Shown here: positions 21,387 through 32,609 of the stretch, piece after piece
Position numbering within the stretch: position 1 is the first letter of the stretch
How the letters are laid out: each line of letters begins with the position of its first letter
Assembly: GCA_012184525.1 (NCBI GenBank)
Contig: WOFQ01000005.1
Span: 682,001-746,000 of the forward strand
From: Xenoacremonium recifei
Taxonomy: Eukaryota > Ascomycota > Sordariomycetes > Hypocreales > Nectriaceae
Reading direction: 5' to 3'
DNA: 64,000 nucleotides
Notes under the pieces: generated by a model
Told to the model about the DNA's origin: nothing
The model's input: the letters and a program-made list of their open reading frames with translations, nothing else
The model's database searches: none
Translations under genes and position numbers: made by a program

Positions 21387-23430
21387 ATGATGGGGGCCGT
21401 CTTTACTTGGGCAGCGCATCTCATCGCGCACCGGCCCGACCCCCCTCGAGATTCAGACTATCATCCCCCACCCAACTCGAGACGTCCTGGTCTGGTACGA
21501 ACCTTCAAGTCGAACATTGTCGATACCTTTGCGAATATGATCAGTCTTTCACCCCTCAAGTGCGACGCGGACGACGGGGGTAAAAAGTCAAAGCCTGGTG
21601 GTCCAAAGACAGAGTCTCTGAAAGGTCGACGGTCATGCCGCGATGGCGCGGGCAAGAGACGTGAGTACAGCTTCCACCCAAACAAAAAGCTTAATACTTA
21701 CCCATTGATAGGGCACCGGCCTTTGTCGAAGGATCAAGTCATGGAAGAGCTCCGAGTCATACAAATTGGATACCATTCCGTCGAGTCCGATTACGACTTC
21801 AACAAGCAGCGCCAGAATCCTCCGAAGCAGAACCTCTTGGACCGGATCTACGCAAAAGAGGACTGGCAATGGAGAGTCGAAGAGCAGCAAAGCCTCCTCG
21901 ACAAGTACCGAACGACCTCTTGCCGTTCCAAGACTTCAACAAACCCTCTCATCAAACGGATGATGGCCAAGTTCTCGCTGCCCATGAGAACGTGGGTGGG
22001 AGGAACAACCCCGCTGCTTCAGCATGTCCCTGTCAATAGCTGCAATGAGCAGAAGCCCCTGCTTGACTACTTCCACTTCTCCTATGCCATGATCGATGTT
22101 ATCCAGGGTGCTGGCCCAGTACTCGAGGGTGCCGATGGAGAGCTGCTTTCGCTGCTCGAGAAGCTAGAGGCCTTGGCGGACCGACTTTACCGCCTATTTT
22201 TTGCGCTCTACTATCGCCTCTTCACGCTGACTCGTGACGCCGTGGAGCTTTGCCTCTACTTCCTTGTCAACTTGGGGAGATCTTCCGAGTATCCGACCGG
22301 AGAGAGATACTACTGCACCACCATGCCGTGGACCATATGGCCCGCGCTTGTCGTGCTTTGGGGCGTCTGCTGGATGTTCCATGGTATGCCTGACCACCAC
22401 ACCTCCCCTAGGGTGGAAGACATGCCATTCATGAGCCCCCTGAGCGGAGGTAAGTCCCCAGAAACTCACTTGATGTTGAAGGGGAAGCTGACAGTAGAAC
22501 TCGCAGACATATTCTGGGGCTTTCCTAACCAGGAAATGGGCTATTTCACCCCACCACCTTACGATCTGGGGTTGATGGGGGATACGATGCCTCCTAATAG
22601 TATTCCTCCTAGGGAGTTGTCTATTCTCAGCCCCGGGTATCTCAGCGATGGTTTCATCCAATCTGCTGGGCCACCTGCGGATATGGTTCCAGGCCAATAC
22701 CAGCACAGTGCCGGGTCTAGCCCAGCATCCTATACGAACCAGCCGACATTGATCGTCAGCCCGGCGACTCCAACAGAAGCTCAGGCACTACCGGCTGCTA
22801 ACTCTTCTATCACGACCTCGCGGAATTCAACCCGGTATGTGAACATCCTCAGATCCATCAAGAATCGTGAAACGCTAACAAACTCGCAGAAGGAACCGCA
22901 CTGGTAAATGGCGTTGCAGTGAGTGCAATCAGGATTTCGGGCGATCTGACGTCCTGAGACGCCACAAGAGCGAGCAACACACCCAAGGCGGCGAAGAGTT
23001 CCGCTGCTCACATGCGATGTGCAAGAAGTCGCGGATAGGCAATGGCTTCAAGCGTCAGGAACAGTTGGATCGCCACCGCAACACCTGCAAGATCGGAAAA
23101 CGCCTACAGGCGCAACTTCCGCGAACTGAGGCGTCCAGTCCCTCGACGCCCTCGTTGATTGCTGAAGAGGGGTCGAGCGGCTCGGGGCAGTCAGAGCGCG
23201 CGACGAGCTCGGATCGAGAATCCGAGAGAACCATGGACATTGAAAATTGCGGAGATAACACCATGACGAAGCTACGAAAATGGTATCAGGAGAAGCAAGA
23301 GCGGTTGGAGGCTCTGCGACGAGAGAAGGAGGCCATCGACCGACAGCAAGAGATGCTTCAGAGCGAGATCGAGAAGACGATCGCATCTTGTCAAAGCCTG
23401 AAGGCGGTCATTGACGAACACGGATTCTAA
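21387..23430 (+). CDS. C2H2-type zinc-finger protein with C-terminal coiled coil
   Basis: A probable DNA-binding regulator. One intron is required: 22835-22889 (GTATGT donor, CTCGCAG acceptor), which joins the long first frame to the finger exon ending at 23430. Two more consensus introns, 21661-21711 (51 nt) and 22450-22506 (57 nt), are multiples of three without stops, so the protein is about 626 residues if all are removed and 662 if these two are kept. A C-x2-C-x12-H-x4-H finger is followed by a C-x4-C-x17-H-x3-C finger. The last about 55 residues form a coiled coil (EKQERLEALRREKEAI). A hydrophobic stretch near the middle (LYRLFFALYYRLF, then WPALVVLWGVCWMF) is unusual for a transcription factor. 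The start at 21387 (ATGATG) is uncertain; 21537 is an alternative. Confidence 0.78.
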
Positions 23431-23829
23431 GGGTGAGGAATACTCCGACCTGATCTCATATTTTTCCTTGTTTGGAGCCATTGCTGGGTAGGGTTTATGG
23501 TGAACAGGATACCGAAGCTACGTTTCCTTTGTTCAGTTTACTGTTGCATTTTTTTCACATTTTAGTCTCTATCACACCTAGCATGGATTTTTCACACCTT
23601 TTCATTTGTATCTGATGATACCACTGGTTCAATACTAGATGATGGAGGATATGGGCTATCACAACTCTCGACATGGTTGAGCTCGGACTGGGTATGAGAA
23701 TAGGGCACTTTTGTTTTTTTGTTTTTTAATGTTTTTGTTCATCAAAAACATGTATCTGCTGTTGCTTCTAAGTAATCTATTCAAAGTTATTCTACTACTA
23801 TATCTAATACGTGTCTCACGTGCTGACCA
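23431..23829. other. convergent intergenic region
   Basis: AT-rich spacer between converging genes, with a T-rich run at about 23709-23745. It presumably contains both polyadenylation regions. No gene is seen. Confidence 0.5.
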
Positions 23830-24624
23830 TCATATTTCCAAACACTCCTTTCCATAGGCCAGCGCCTGTGGATGGACGTTGGGTCCCTCTTCCAAGCTAG
23901 CCCACCACCCAAGCTCTCGGAACTTATCATACCAGTTCCTGAGCTGTGTCAGCTCTTCATTTCCCAGCATGTCCAACCCGTAGCTTAGAGTTAAGTATCT
24001 TTGCATTGCTGCTAGGCATATGTCTACATTGCCGGGCCCAGTCGTCCCAGGCGTGAGCCATCCCGACGCCTTCAGCGGTCCCTCCGCCCAAAGTTGGAAC
24101 CGTTTCAAGCTCTTGAGCATCTGGGCCTTGGCGTGAACCGCAATTTTTAGGCTGCGATCTTGGTTTGGTAGGCCAGACCAGAACCCCGTTACAGGAGCAG
24201 CATTCTTGACATAGTAGAGCGCATCCATTTGGATATCGGCCATTTTCATGAGGAAGTCCACCTCTTGGGCTCTGGCTAACTCTGTGGGAGCTCGTACCGA
24301 AGGGTATCCGGAATAGATTTCGTCAAGATAGATCAGGATAGAAGTACTTTCGTAGACCCAGCTGGTTGTGCCATTGGTGGAATCCACGATGCGGAGGGCG
24401 GGTGTCGACACACCAGCTGGTCTGGGATCGTCTTTGTTAACATCCTCGAGGCCCTTTGAAGTAAAACGAATGATGTTGAGTTTTAGGCTTGGGTCGTTTG
24501 TTTTGCCCTCTAAAAGCTGTTCTGGGGAGCTGACTAGGCCTTTGAGAAAGAGAAAGTAGGTGACGCGGCGAGGGAACATGCCCTCAACCCAAAGAAAGAT
24601 GGTGTGCTCGAGTTTTGTTGCCAT
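23830..24624 (-). CDS. glutathione S-transferase-like protein
   Basis: A single exon of 264 residues. The N-terminal thioredoxin-like half (about 1-95) is recognisable from the RRVTYFLFLKG segment, the STPALRIVD cis-Pro motif and the YESTSILIYLDEIY segment, where Glu-Ser bind the glutathione gamma-Glu in GSTs. The all-helical C-terminal half has NVDICLAAMQRYL in the place of the conserved N-capping box. The family conjugates or reduces compounds with glutathione in the cytosol; the substrate is unknown. The usual catalytic Ser/Tyr/Cys position is not obvious, so the activity is uncertain. The promoter holds two copies of CTCGGCGACTTT, a motif shared with the sulfide:quinone oxidoreductase region. 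Confidence 0.85.
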   Translation of the reverse strand: MATKLEHTIFLWVEGMFPRRVTYFLFLKGLVSSPEQLLEGKTNDPSLKLNIIRFTSKGLEDVNKDDPRPAGVSTPALRIVDSTNGTTSWVYESTSILIYLDEIYSGYPSVRAPTELARAQEVDFLMKMADIQMDALYYVKNAAPVTGFWSGLPNQDRSLKIAVHAKAQMLKSLKRFQLWAEGPLKASGWLTPGTTGPGNVDICLAAMQRYLTLSYGLDMLGNEELTQLRNWYDKFRELGWWASLEEGPNVHPQALAYGKECLEI

Positions 24625-25375
24625 AATGGTCGATTAGTCGATTCGGGAAGCGATATCAATTGAAGTATTCTTTTTTGTGTTGATCATGTCTGGAATTTGA
24701 CTGCAGACGCCAATTTTATAGTTTTCTTGGAATGGCGGCTCGGCGACTTTTAGTGATGCTTGACGAAGTACTCGGCGACTTTCATTCGGTGGTTCGAGAA
24801 TTATTGAGAAAGCTGATTAATTAAGAAATTAGGGTTGGCAAGGATCTCGGGGACCTTTCCATTAAAGAATCCCAGTTACTTAACTCAACAAAATGATATG
24901 ACACCGATGATAATACATCTTGTTCTCACCACGCATAAATACCAATATACTCGGAGACAAAAATCAAGTATACTGAAATCCATTTCTGTTTTTAGAGCTG
25001 AGCTCCTGCTGCTCTTCGAGTTGATACCAAAGACGCCAGCTAATTCAACCGCTATCAAGCGAATCATAGACCCAGTGACTATGTTTGAACGCGACGTGAT
25101 TCCCGGCCTGAGCAAGCCTTGCGACCATGATCTTATTTAGGGCGCTTCTCTTGGATGTGGCCTTGCCCAATAGCACCGTCATTACATCTTGCTCAGGAAG
25201 ATGTACTTGAAGTTATGATCACGGAATTAACTGGTCAGTAGAATAGCGACGGCCAGATGAGAGATGCATTCTTGAAACTTGAAATAAAAAACTAGATCAA
25301 TTATTACGGCATTGCCCTCTTTTCACAGTGATTCTCAATCTTAATGAAGTAGAAAAACTATAACCTGGCTCAGAG
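24625..25375. other. intergenic, GST-like promoter
   Basis: It holds the promoter of the minus-strand GST-like gene and the 3' side of the next minus-strand gene. Two direct repeats lie at 24739-24782. Short ORFs at 24835-25140 lack an ATG start or any domain, and I do not accept them. Confidence 0.5.
24739..24782. promoter_or_regulatory. direct repeat CTCGGCGACTTT x2
   Basis: Two perfect 12 bp copies (24739-24750 and 24771-24782), 32 bp apart start to start, lie about 115-160 bp upstream of the GST-like start codon. The spacing is three helical turns, suited to two factors bound on one face. The core TCGGCGA recurs upstream of the sulfide:quinone oxidoreductase and mitochondrial carrier genes. 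Confidence 0.5.
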
Positions 25376-27202
25376 TCAAGTTGCGCAGTCCACCGCTGCT
25401 CTCTTCTTATGTCTACCTGGATACCTGTCCTCCGCGTCCAGCACGCACAGGTCAACCAGGAGCTTGATATGTAGTATAATTTCATTAAGGAAGGTTTCCA
25501 AAGCTTTAGCCGGTCCCCTGTCGAAGACCCAGCCGATTTTGATCTCTAGTTCCCTAATTAACCACAATGGTCTAGGGAGCATGAGCATATGAAACACAGT
25601 CAGCGACCACCATAGAAAGACTATTAACACCCATGCTGCTAAGAGTCCGGATACTTGGTGTTGCGAGTTGCCAAGCGGCGGTAAATGAGCTTTCTGGGAC
25701 GTGGCGACAATACCAACAACGGATACACTGAAGGCGATTGCGTTGCAAAGTAGGAACAGCCTTGTGAAGGACATCTTCTTTATTGCAAGGGATTCTGGGG
25801 CGATTCGTCGATGGAATAAAAATATGCCTGTTCCGTAAATGAGAACCCCAGTGAATGGATATAGTAAGCTTATGACAAGCTGCCTGCAGATAGAACCCTT
25901 CGTTAGCTAACTAGTTGGAGGCGAAATGTCTGTCTTTCCACGAGCCCAATGTTGATTGATCAGGTAAGGAGTGGTGACGTTTGTTTTGGATCAACTTACC
26001 ATGTTCCTCCATAGTACTCGTCTCGACTAAAGTCTCCAGTAACGTAAGTTCCGTAACGCCAGAATTGAATGGCGATATGCGCAAAGATAATGACGGTAGA
26101 GATGTAAAGAGACACGGCAACGAAAGGAGATATGAGAGGCAGAGGCAGCCCCTCGGCGTGTAAAACAAGTTTAGTTGGACTCTTCTTCTTCTATTATATT
26201 CGTTTCTTAGATTCTGAACCGTGAGACGATCTTTGAAGCTGCTAATGGTAATACCAGGTTCAAAAGAAGACGTACCACGGTGGCTTTAGATGGAAGGCTT
26301 GTCACAGCGGCCTGAGTGCTATTTGGAGACGCGACGGCGGTTCTTGAAGTTGGAGGTGTCGCTTGCTGGTTGCTCTGTTGCGAGGCTGTATTAGACTGCA
26401 AAATATCGCTCGAATTAGCTTATGCGCCTATTGTAATATCAATGGTAGGACTCGATAACAGTTCACGTACCCGAGTTGGGACATGTTGGTTCTGTCTTCG
26501 GTGTTTCAAGTGGTTCTGCTGCTGTTGGAAAAGAATTGCGAGCGGCCCGTCCCCAGCGGCTTCATAGTCTCTGATCGACGAAGCATCCGAGGGCAGTGGA
26601 GTAAAGGGCTTGTAGTTTTTCGGAAACCTTTTCGAATTGGGAATAACAAAATGTCGGAGAAATATTCCTATCATGACAATAACCTGGAGACAGTGCAAGC
26701 AAAGTACCGCATAGTAGGTTTTGAAAAACCTCCTATTCGCTGTGGATAAGTCTGATGCTTGTCTCAGGACCCGGAATAGGAACACACTGCAAATGAGGAC
26801 CGAAGAACTGAGTGATAGGCTGATAGAAACCACTCCGATTCCTCGGGCTGACCTTGTAAGTCCAAAGGCGGTGTAAGTTGAAATTGTAAACCAGTCGATT
26901 GCCGGCAGAATTATGGCCAAGAAAGCCAGTGCGCGGGCGGCAGAAGGTGGCAGGGACAGAGCTCCTCCGTGGCTGGGTGTCTTGTACACATCGAAAATCA
27001 CCCATGTTGGCCCAACAGACATGATACATCTCAATGCGGACAAGGCGATGAATACAGCCATCCAGAGCCCAGGTTGATCTAGCAGATAGCTCACAACAGA
27101 ACGAGCATCAGATCTGAAACGAAGCGTCTCGACTGGGAGATTTGGATCGGAAGGAGGGGATGAACTTGAGTCAGACCAAGTTGGACGCTTGCTCCGCGCC
27201 AT
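25376..27202 (-). CDS. fungal multi-pass membrane protein, function unknown
   Basis: Four exons on the minus strand (27202-26471, 26395-26276, 26190-26000, 25883-25376) give 516 residues with consistent phases. About eight membrane segments are visible: LWMAVFIALSALRCIMSV, ALAFLAIILPAIDWF, VVSISLSLSSSVLICSVFLF and YAVLCLHCLQVIVMIGIFL before residue 210, then PFVAVSLYISTVIIFAHIA, LVISLLYPFTGVLIYG, LFLLCNAIAFSVSVVGIV and AAWVLIVFLWWSLTVF. Between the two groups is a Gln/Ser/Thr-rich cytosolic-looking linker, mostly encoded by exon 2. The DFSRDEYYGGTW loop before the sixth segment is reminiscent of fungal integral membrane proteins of unknown role. I cannot name a family. It is divergent from a HET-domain gene with only 217 bp between start codons. 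Confidence 0.8.
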
Positions 27203-27419
27203 TTTTTGCTTTAGCTCTTGATACGGCCATTGAAGTTGATAAATACGTGTAAACGACAAATTTAGAGAATGGAAATTGACACAGCCACAATTAATCCTCC
27301 CTTGAAACACGTGACGCATGCAGCGACTCAGCCCCCGAGCCTGGATTTGGTTCCACGGAGGTGCATTCTGGAGAAATTGAGACTCCAGACTTTTTTTGTT
27401 TTTATAGCATCAAAACCCG
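27203..27419. promoter_or_regulatory. short divergent promoter, membrane protein / HET gene
   Basis: Only 217 bp separate the two start codons, so the genes almost certainly share regulatory DNA. An E-box core CACGTG lies at 27308-27313, near the middle. Co-expression is inferred, not shown. Confidence 0.55.
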
Positions 27420-29707
27420 ATGACTCTTTGTCAGAACTGCCGGAAATTCGACATTCAGGCCTTCGGCGCCGATCCAGACCAGGAATATGCGGCGCGGGGA
27501 ATTCCATTTTTCCTCGTTTCCGAGGGTGTCAACGCCGGCTGCAACTTCTGTACCTTTTTGTACGAATCATTCAAGAAAGAGGACCCTTATTCAATTGATG
27601 ACGCCCGATTGGGGGCATGTTTCTATCTGAAGCCCGTAAGAAGAACCTTGGGGGCTGGTCGAGAGTCACAAGGAATGGGCTTAGGGGCCCTCGATGTAAG
27701 ACTGGTGAACGAGACCGCAGGATTAATGGAATCGGAATCCAGTGTGTCCCCATGGTCGGGCAAGTTTGTTCGCTTTCGTATCGCCGCTGATCCAGGTAGA
27801 CGTCATCCTATCATACTCGCAAATATCAGATGACTCAAACTATTACAGGAACACCAGCCGCTATTAGCAAAGACGTGTTGGGCCCGATTCCTCGAGATGA
27901 TCCGCTCTGCGAGACTTTTATCGATGACATGAAGCGATGGCTTAGAACGTGCACCGAAAACCATACCCAATGTTCACGGTCCATTTCTGGACAGCCGCTG
28001 GACAACAGGAACAGCCAACTTCCAACCCGATGTCTCAAAGTTGACGGCATGGACGGCTCCAGGACTCTTAAGTATCATCTTGAAGAGACTACTGGCTGGA
28101 CTGGATGCTATTTGACACTCAGTCATCGATGGGATGACACCACCGAGACGAGCAAGACAGTAGTGCAGAACTATCGGGATAGATTGGCTGGGAAGGCATT
28201 CAACCTTCCAAAGCTCTTCCGAGACACCCTTCTTTTGGCTTTCAAACTCAACATAGCATATGTTTGGATTGACTCTGTTTGTATTATCCAGGATGGAAAC
28301 GAATGGGAAACTGAGTCTCTAAAAATGGCCGATTACTACCAGCAATCCATTTGCACACTCGCCGCCGCCATGGACACCGCTGATAATGGACTGGGACTAT
28401 CTAAAATCCCCCGAGAGCTGATGCCAAGGCTGGCGAGGCTTCCGTACCGCGACAGACTGGGACACGAACGGGGACACATCTTCATCTACCAATCAGTCCA
28501 GAATCTGTTCAATAGCTATATGACAGGTTTGGGCAGCGCCGATCTCCTAACCCGTGGTTGGGTCTTTCAGGAATGGTGTCTTAGCAGACGCAATGCTTGT
28601 TTCGTGTCGGACAAGCCAGGCAAGCGAATATTCTTCCATTGCCAGTCAGAAAGACCCAGGAACGAAGCAGGAGACGTTGTGATTATTCCGGATATTTCGG
28701 ATGTGGCGTCCTTCTTTGGCAAGCCAGTCAGATTCACAGGAAAACATCCGCCATCTCTTTGGGAGCAGTGGGGGCTTGCCGTCCTTAAATACTCAACTTC
28801 GGACCTCACTAAGCCAGACAAAGATCGAATCATCGCTCTAGCTGGTGTTGCAAAGGAGTGTCGCCAAGCCATTCGGGTAATGGCGAGGTCGGAGGAACAT
28901 CGAGACAAGGACAAAGATATCACGCCAACCATACAGCTTGACACGGACAATCCGTTCTTTGACGCCTATGTCGCCGGTATATGGCTGACAAATGTCCACG
29001 ATGGGCTTTTGTGGGCGCAGAATGTGAACAGGGCGTATCCTCGCCGGCGGGTACTGGGTATGCCCACATGGTCCTGGGCATCTATCCTCGTTCCAGTCTC
29101 CTGGCCGAGACAGTCTAGGGCGGGTAATTGCTGTTGTAGACTTCTGAGTGTGACAACGAAAGATAAAAATGGCATCGAAACCGAAACCACCATTTCGGAG
29201 ACGAAGAGGACTCAAACCGAGCCCCGAGAACCACACGCGTTTGACCTCAACACCAAATATGCTATTCTCCGGCTAGCGGGTCGAGTTTTCCCTGTTCAAG
29301 CTGGAGGCGACCTTGCCAAGGATGAGCATGAAGGGAAAAGATTGATGAGGGAGATTGGGTTCCCTGGGCTTGACGCGAGTGCGTATGGCGATTGGAGAAA
29401 CCTCCTCCAAGTTAGACCGCCTGGAAGCCATTCACCAGTTTGCGGTTGGTGCTCCCTTGAGCATCCCGACTTTCAACACCCAGTTGGGACACGGCGAGTT
29501 GACGTACTATATGCATTGCCAATATCAAGGTATACGGACGGAGAATCAGGCGACACACAACATACTGTTTGGAATATTCTTTTAATGAGGGAGGTACCGC
29601 AGTGTAGTGACCGGCGTTATGAGAGGGTAGGCATGGGCAGAGTCTTCGGACCTCACATCAAGGACAAGATGCAGACAGTGGTAGAAACAGAGGTTCTGCT
29701 CCACTGA
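27420..29707 (+). CDS. HET (heterokaryon incompatibility) domain protein
   Basis: Two exons (27420-27795, 27849-29707) give 744 residues; the intron has a GTAGAC donor and TTACAG acceptor and restores the frame. The N-terminus has CQNC and, 30 residues later, CNFC, which may form a small zinc-binding knuckle. The HET domain lies at about 215-370 with its usual blocks: YLTLSHRWDD, LPKLFRDTL..YVWIDSVCIIQD, and TRGWVFQEWCLSRR. The C-terminal half is not recognised. HET proteins trigger programmed cell death when unlike fungal individuals fuse, and many serve in innate-immunity-like systems; the partner is unknown. The divergent membrane-protein gene is a natural candidate for a linked partner. 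Confidence 0.92.
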
Positions 29708-30661
29708 ATCAACTATTGAATGGAATCTTAGGATTTCTTGAGAGGGGAGCACGAAGTTTCAACGTTAAGGGCTACGAGACGCGACAAAAGCTTTCAGGGG
29801 TCACACGGATCCCCCCTCGTTGTCGTTCTGCAGGGGTCACAATCTGTGATACCCTCCGTGCTCGTTCTGAGGATGCACTTTTTGATCTTTCCAATGGGTC
29901 ATTGGGACAGGTCACGCAAGTGGCCAATGAAATGTGGCTAACTACATATGCATACTCCCGTCGAGACAAGGCCTGAACTGAATTGGTAACAATAGACTTT
30001 ACCTCGGCTCGTATAGTGCTTAAGGAAACCATGCTACCCCTCCCGTAATATGGCATACTGCCTCCAATAGAGACGGACGATCAAGCCCAATTCAGGCTCT
30101 GGTCAATTCTAATTTGTACTGTGACCTATCTATCAGAGGCCGGTGCCCCCTACGGCCCGCTAGAGCCCCCCAGACTAATGAAAGAACAGTCGTACAGCCG
30201 TAACGAGCATCCGTGAATGCAAGAGATCACCTTATTGCGAGCTGAGCACTAGTTAATGTCGTCTTGTGGAAAATTTCGATCTCGGAGTAAAGGTCAACAA
30301 TCCGTGCGGATTCAACTAGTTCATCAGAGGAATTGCGCGTAGATGTAAGGCGTAAAGCTGTGGGTTCTCCTGAGGGAGGGGAAGCATGACAGCATGATAA
30401 TTGTGGATTATAAACAACCAACAAGCAAAAAAGACTTAGCTTTACTGTATGCTTGCTGGCAGCTGAAAGTGATGGATGGATGGTGAGCCGGCGGCTTACA
30501 TACTGACCTATGGTCGGTACTAATTGAGGAACGCGTGATAAAGTGCGAAAGGTTTGTATGAAGTAACATCCCGAGTTCTATCTATATCAAATATTGGATC
30601 GTTGTTGCAAATCACTAGACTCAGAATCCCCTGTCGCTACAGGCGATCGAGGACACCCAGG
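29708..30661. other. convergent intergenic region
   Basis: No supported gene. An 11 bp direct repeat CAGGGGTCACA occurs at 29795-29805 and 29831-29841. The small ORFs here lack domain features. Confidence 0.5.
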
Positions 30662-31881
30662 CTATATACCATGGGCTTGCTTTAAGGCAGCCGTACAGTC
30701 ACTTTCATAGTCAACAGCTTGCTGAAGAACGGCTGTCATATGCATGAACGGATGAGGAACACCGGGATATCGTCGAAATAGCACCTTCACTCCAGCTTGC
30801 ACAAGCTTGATACCGTAGGCTTCACCCTCATCCCGCAATGGATCGCATCCTGCTGTAACAATGAATGTATCGCATATGCCTGAGAAGTTCCGTGCTTTCA
30901 GGGGAGCAAACCAGTACTCCGGTATAGCATTCCTTAAAGCCGTCATTTGATCCTCCGGAAATACGTATTGATGGAAATACTTGATCCGAGACCAGTCCAA
31001 CATTGGCGCTTTCGAGAACTCGACAAACGAAGTGAAAGGTGAGTCTTCTGGAGTCTTGTATTCGAAATGTGGCATCATAGGTGGCACGGCTAGAATTGCA
31101 AGTTTCAGTTGTATGTTCTCGTCTCGTGCACGGTGTTGCAGGATAGCTGCGAAGTGCGCTCCCGCTGAGATGCCGCCTATAGAGACAGAATCGGCGTTGA
31201 TGTTGAGTTGCTCGTCATTCTCCCTGACCTTCAAGGAGTTAGTAAGGAAGTGTCGAAAGCAGTGGAGTGGTTGTCAAGGAAGTAGACAATACCCATGACA
31301 GAGCTGACCATGCGTCATCAATATTCTGACCGAATTTGACATCTCAACATCGTGGCATTAGTTTTCTTCAACTGATAGAAGATGTTGACGAGAAACAAAC
31401 CCCTCACATACCAGGACAATGTCGATAATCAACATCAACAACAACCAAAGGCAACCTATCTCGCATGTGTAGACAGTACTCCGCATCGTTTGTCAGATCC
31501 CCAAACACCCACCCACCACCTGAGGATCGCGAGGTTAGAACGATTAAGGGTCGTAACAGAAGAACTAGATCTCCACGTACCGTGATAATTCACATGCACC
31601 GGGTAAGGACCGGGACCGAACTTTGCTGGATCGGGGCTATAGACCCTCACAGTAATTGCTGATTTGTCTGTAGTCGACACCGGCCAATCTTTGACGCGTT
31701 CAATACCCTGGTCTACGGCGTTCAAGCACCATTTCGAAGCGAATTTGTGCGGATCATTTCGCACTTGCTCCAAAGACACCTGATGACTGGTGGTCTTGAG
31801 GCCTGCTGTCTGGGTATAATACTTAACAAAGACAGGATCTAGCTTGGGGAGCACATCTGGATCAATCTCATTGACAGCCAT
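30662..31881 (-). CDS. alpha/beta hydrolase, HGGGW esterase type
   Basis: A serine hydrolase of the hormone-sensitive-lipase-like group, probably a cytosolic esterase or lactonase; the substrate is unknown. Four exons (31881-31581, 31519-31412, 31342-31293, 31228-30662) give 341 residues. The oxyanion motif HGGGW straddles the first intron, the nucleophile elbow is GISAG, the acid lies in GCDPLRDEG and the catalytic His in GVPHPF. The N-terminus has the KFASKW and ITVRVYSP segments typical of the group. One acceptor (GTTGAG) is weak but is the only one that keeps the frame and yields FGQNIDDAWSALSW. A related gene lies at 57527-58885 in the same window. It is divergent from the MFS transporter. 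Confidence 0.88.
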
Positions 31882-32557
31882 CTTCAACTACAGTACTGAG
31901 AACTGGCATCGGTTGTCGAAGGTGCAAGCAGGCTTCCACGTCGCAAGGGATGCTTAGCCCGAGGTTATAAACAGGAGGGGGATCTGCACCATACAGTAGT
32001 GACATGTGCCGTCCCTTCTTGGATGATATCCGAGACGTCCCATGGGCATCGGAATTTGCACGGATATGCGTACGTCGCTTAGAATAGTGTGTTATCTAGT
32101 GTCTGGTCCTCGTGATTCTGAATTCTGCTTCTTACTGGTCCATCATTACTGTTCCGGACCGAGCCCGAAGCTGTCAACATAGGCCAAAGAGAAGGCATGG
32201 TCTCGATAATAGTGCGGGGAAGTCTGGGGCACTCATATTCTCGGTCCGGGGAACCGATCAACGCGGGGAAGATATCGGGGAGATAGGAACGGATAAAGTA
32301 ACGCTTGGCACGGGAAAGCAGACGGAAAATGACATTGGAAATTGGTTGGGGAAGAGGGCGCTTTCTTTGGCTAGACGGAAAACGACTCCACGATGAGATT
32401 GATATACACGAAAACGTGCCCCGGATTCTCGACGAAGACATGACGCTTGTGGTGTCAAGTCTATAAATCGGGTCCACTGCCCCCATGGGGTCTCGCATCC
32501 TTCAAACAGAGAAGCCGATCTCTTCATTACTAGCGAATCTCTGACTATGGATCAAAG
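31882..32557. promoter_or_regulatory. divergent promoter, hydrolase / MFS transporter
   Basis: 676 bp between the two start codons, without a credible gene. A short upstream ORF for the transporter begins inside it at 32547. The arrangement suggests the hydrolase and transporter may be co-regulated; no clear palindrome was recognised. Confidence 0.4.
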
Positions 32558-32609
32558 ATGGCCAAACCGACACAAGACAACCTCGAGATGGTCGAGAATG
32601 CGGGCCTAG
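32547..32609 (+). promoter_or_regulatory. upstream ORF overlapping the MFS start
   Basis: An ATG at 32547 opens a 20-codon frame ending at the TAG 32607-32609, out of frame with and overlapping the main start codon at 32558. Both ATGs have A at -3, so scanning ribosomes could use either. It may lower translation of the transporter. Confidence 0.45.

Noticed and set aside
24835..25140. 101-codon ORF between the GST-like and membrane protein genes
   Set aside because: It has no ATG at its start, no domain, and an overlapping ORF of similar length on the other strand.
25911..26168. Minus-strand 85-codon ORF
   Set aside because: Out of frame with the true exon 26190-26000 of the membrane protein, which has consistent splice sites and membrane segments.
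29795..29841. 11 bp direct repeat CAGGGGTCACA
   Set aside because: Too short and isolated to call a target-site duplication or regulatory array; no element lies between the copies.
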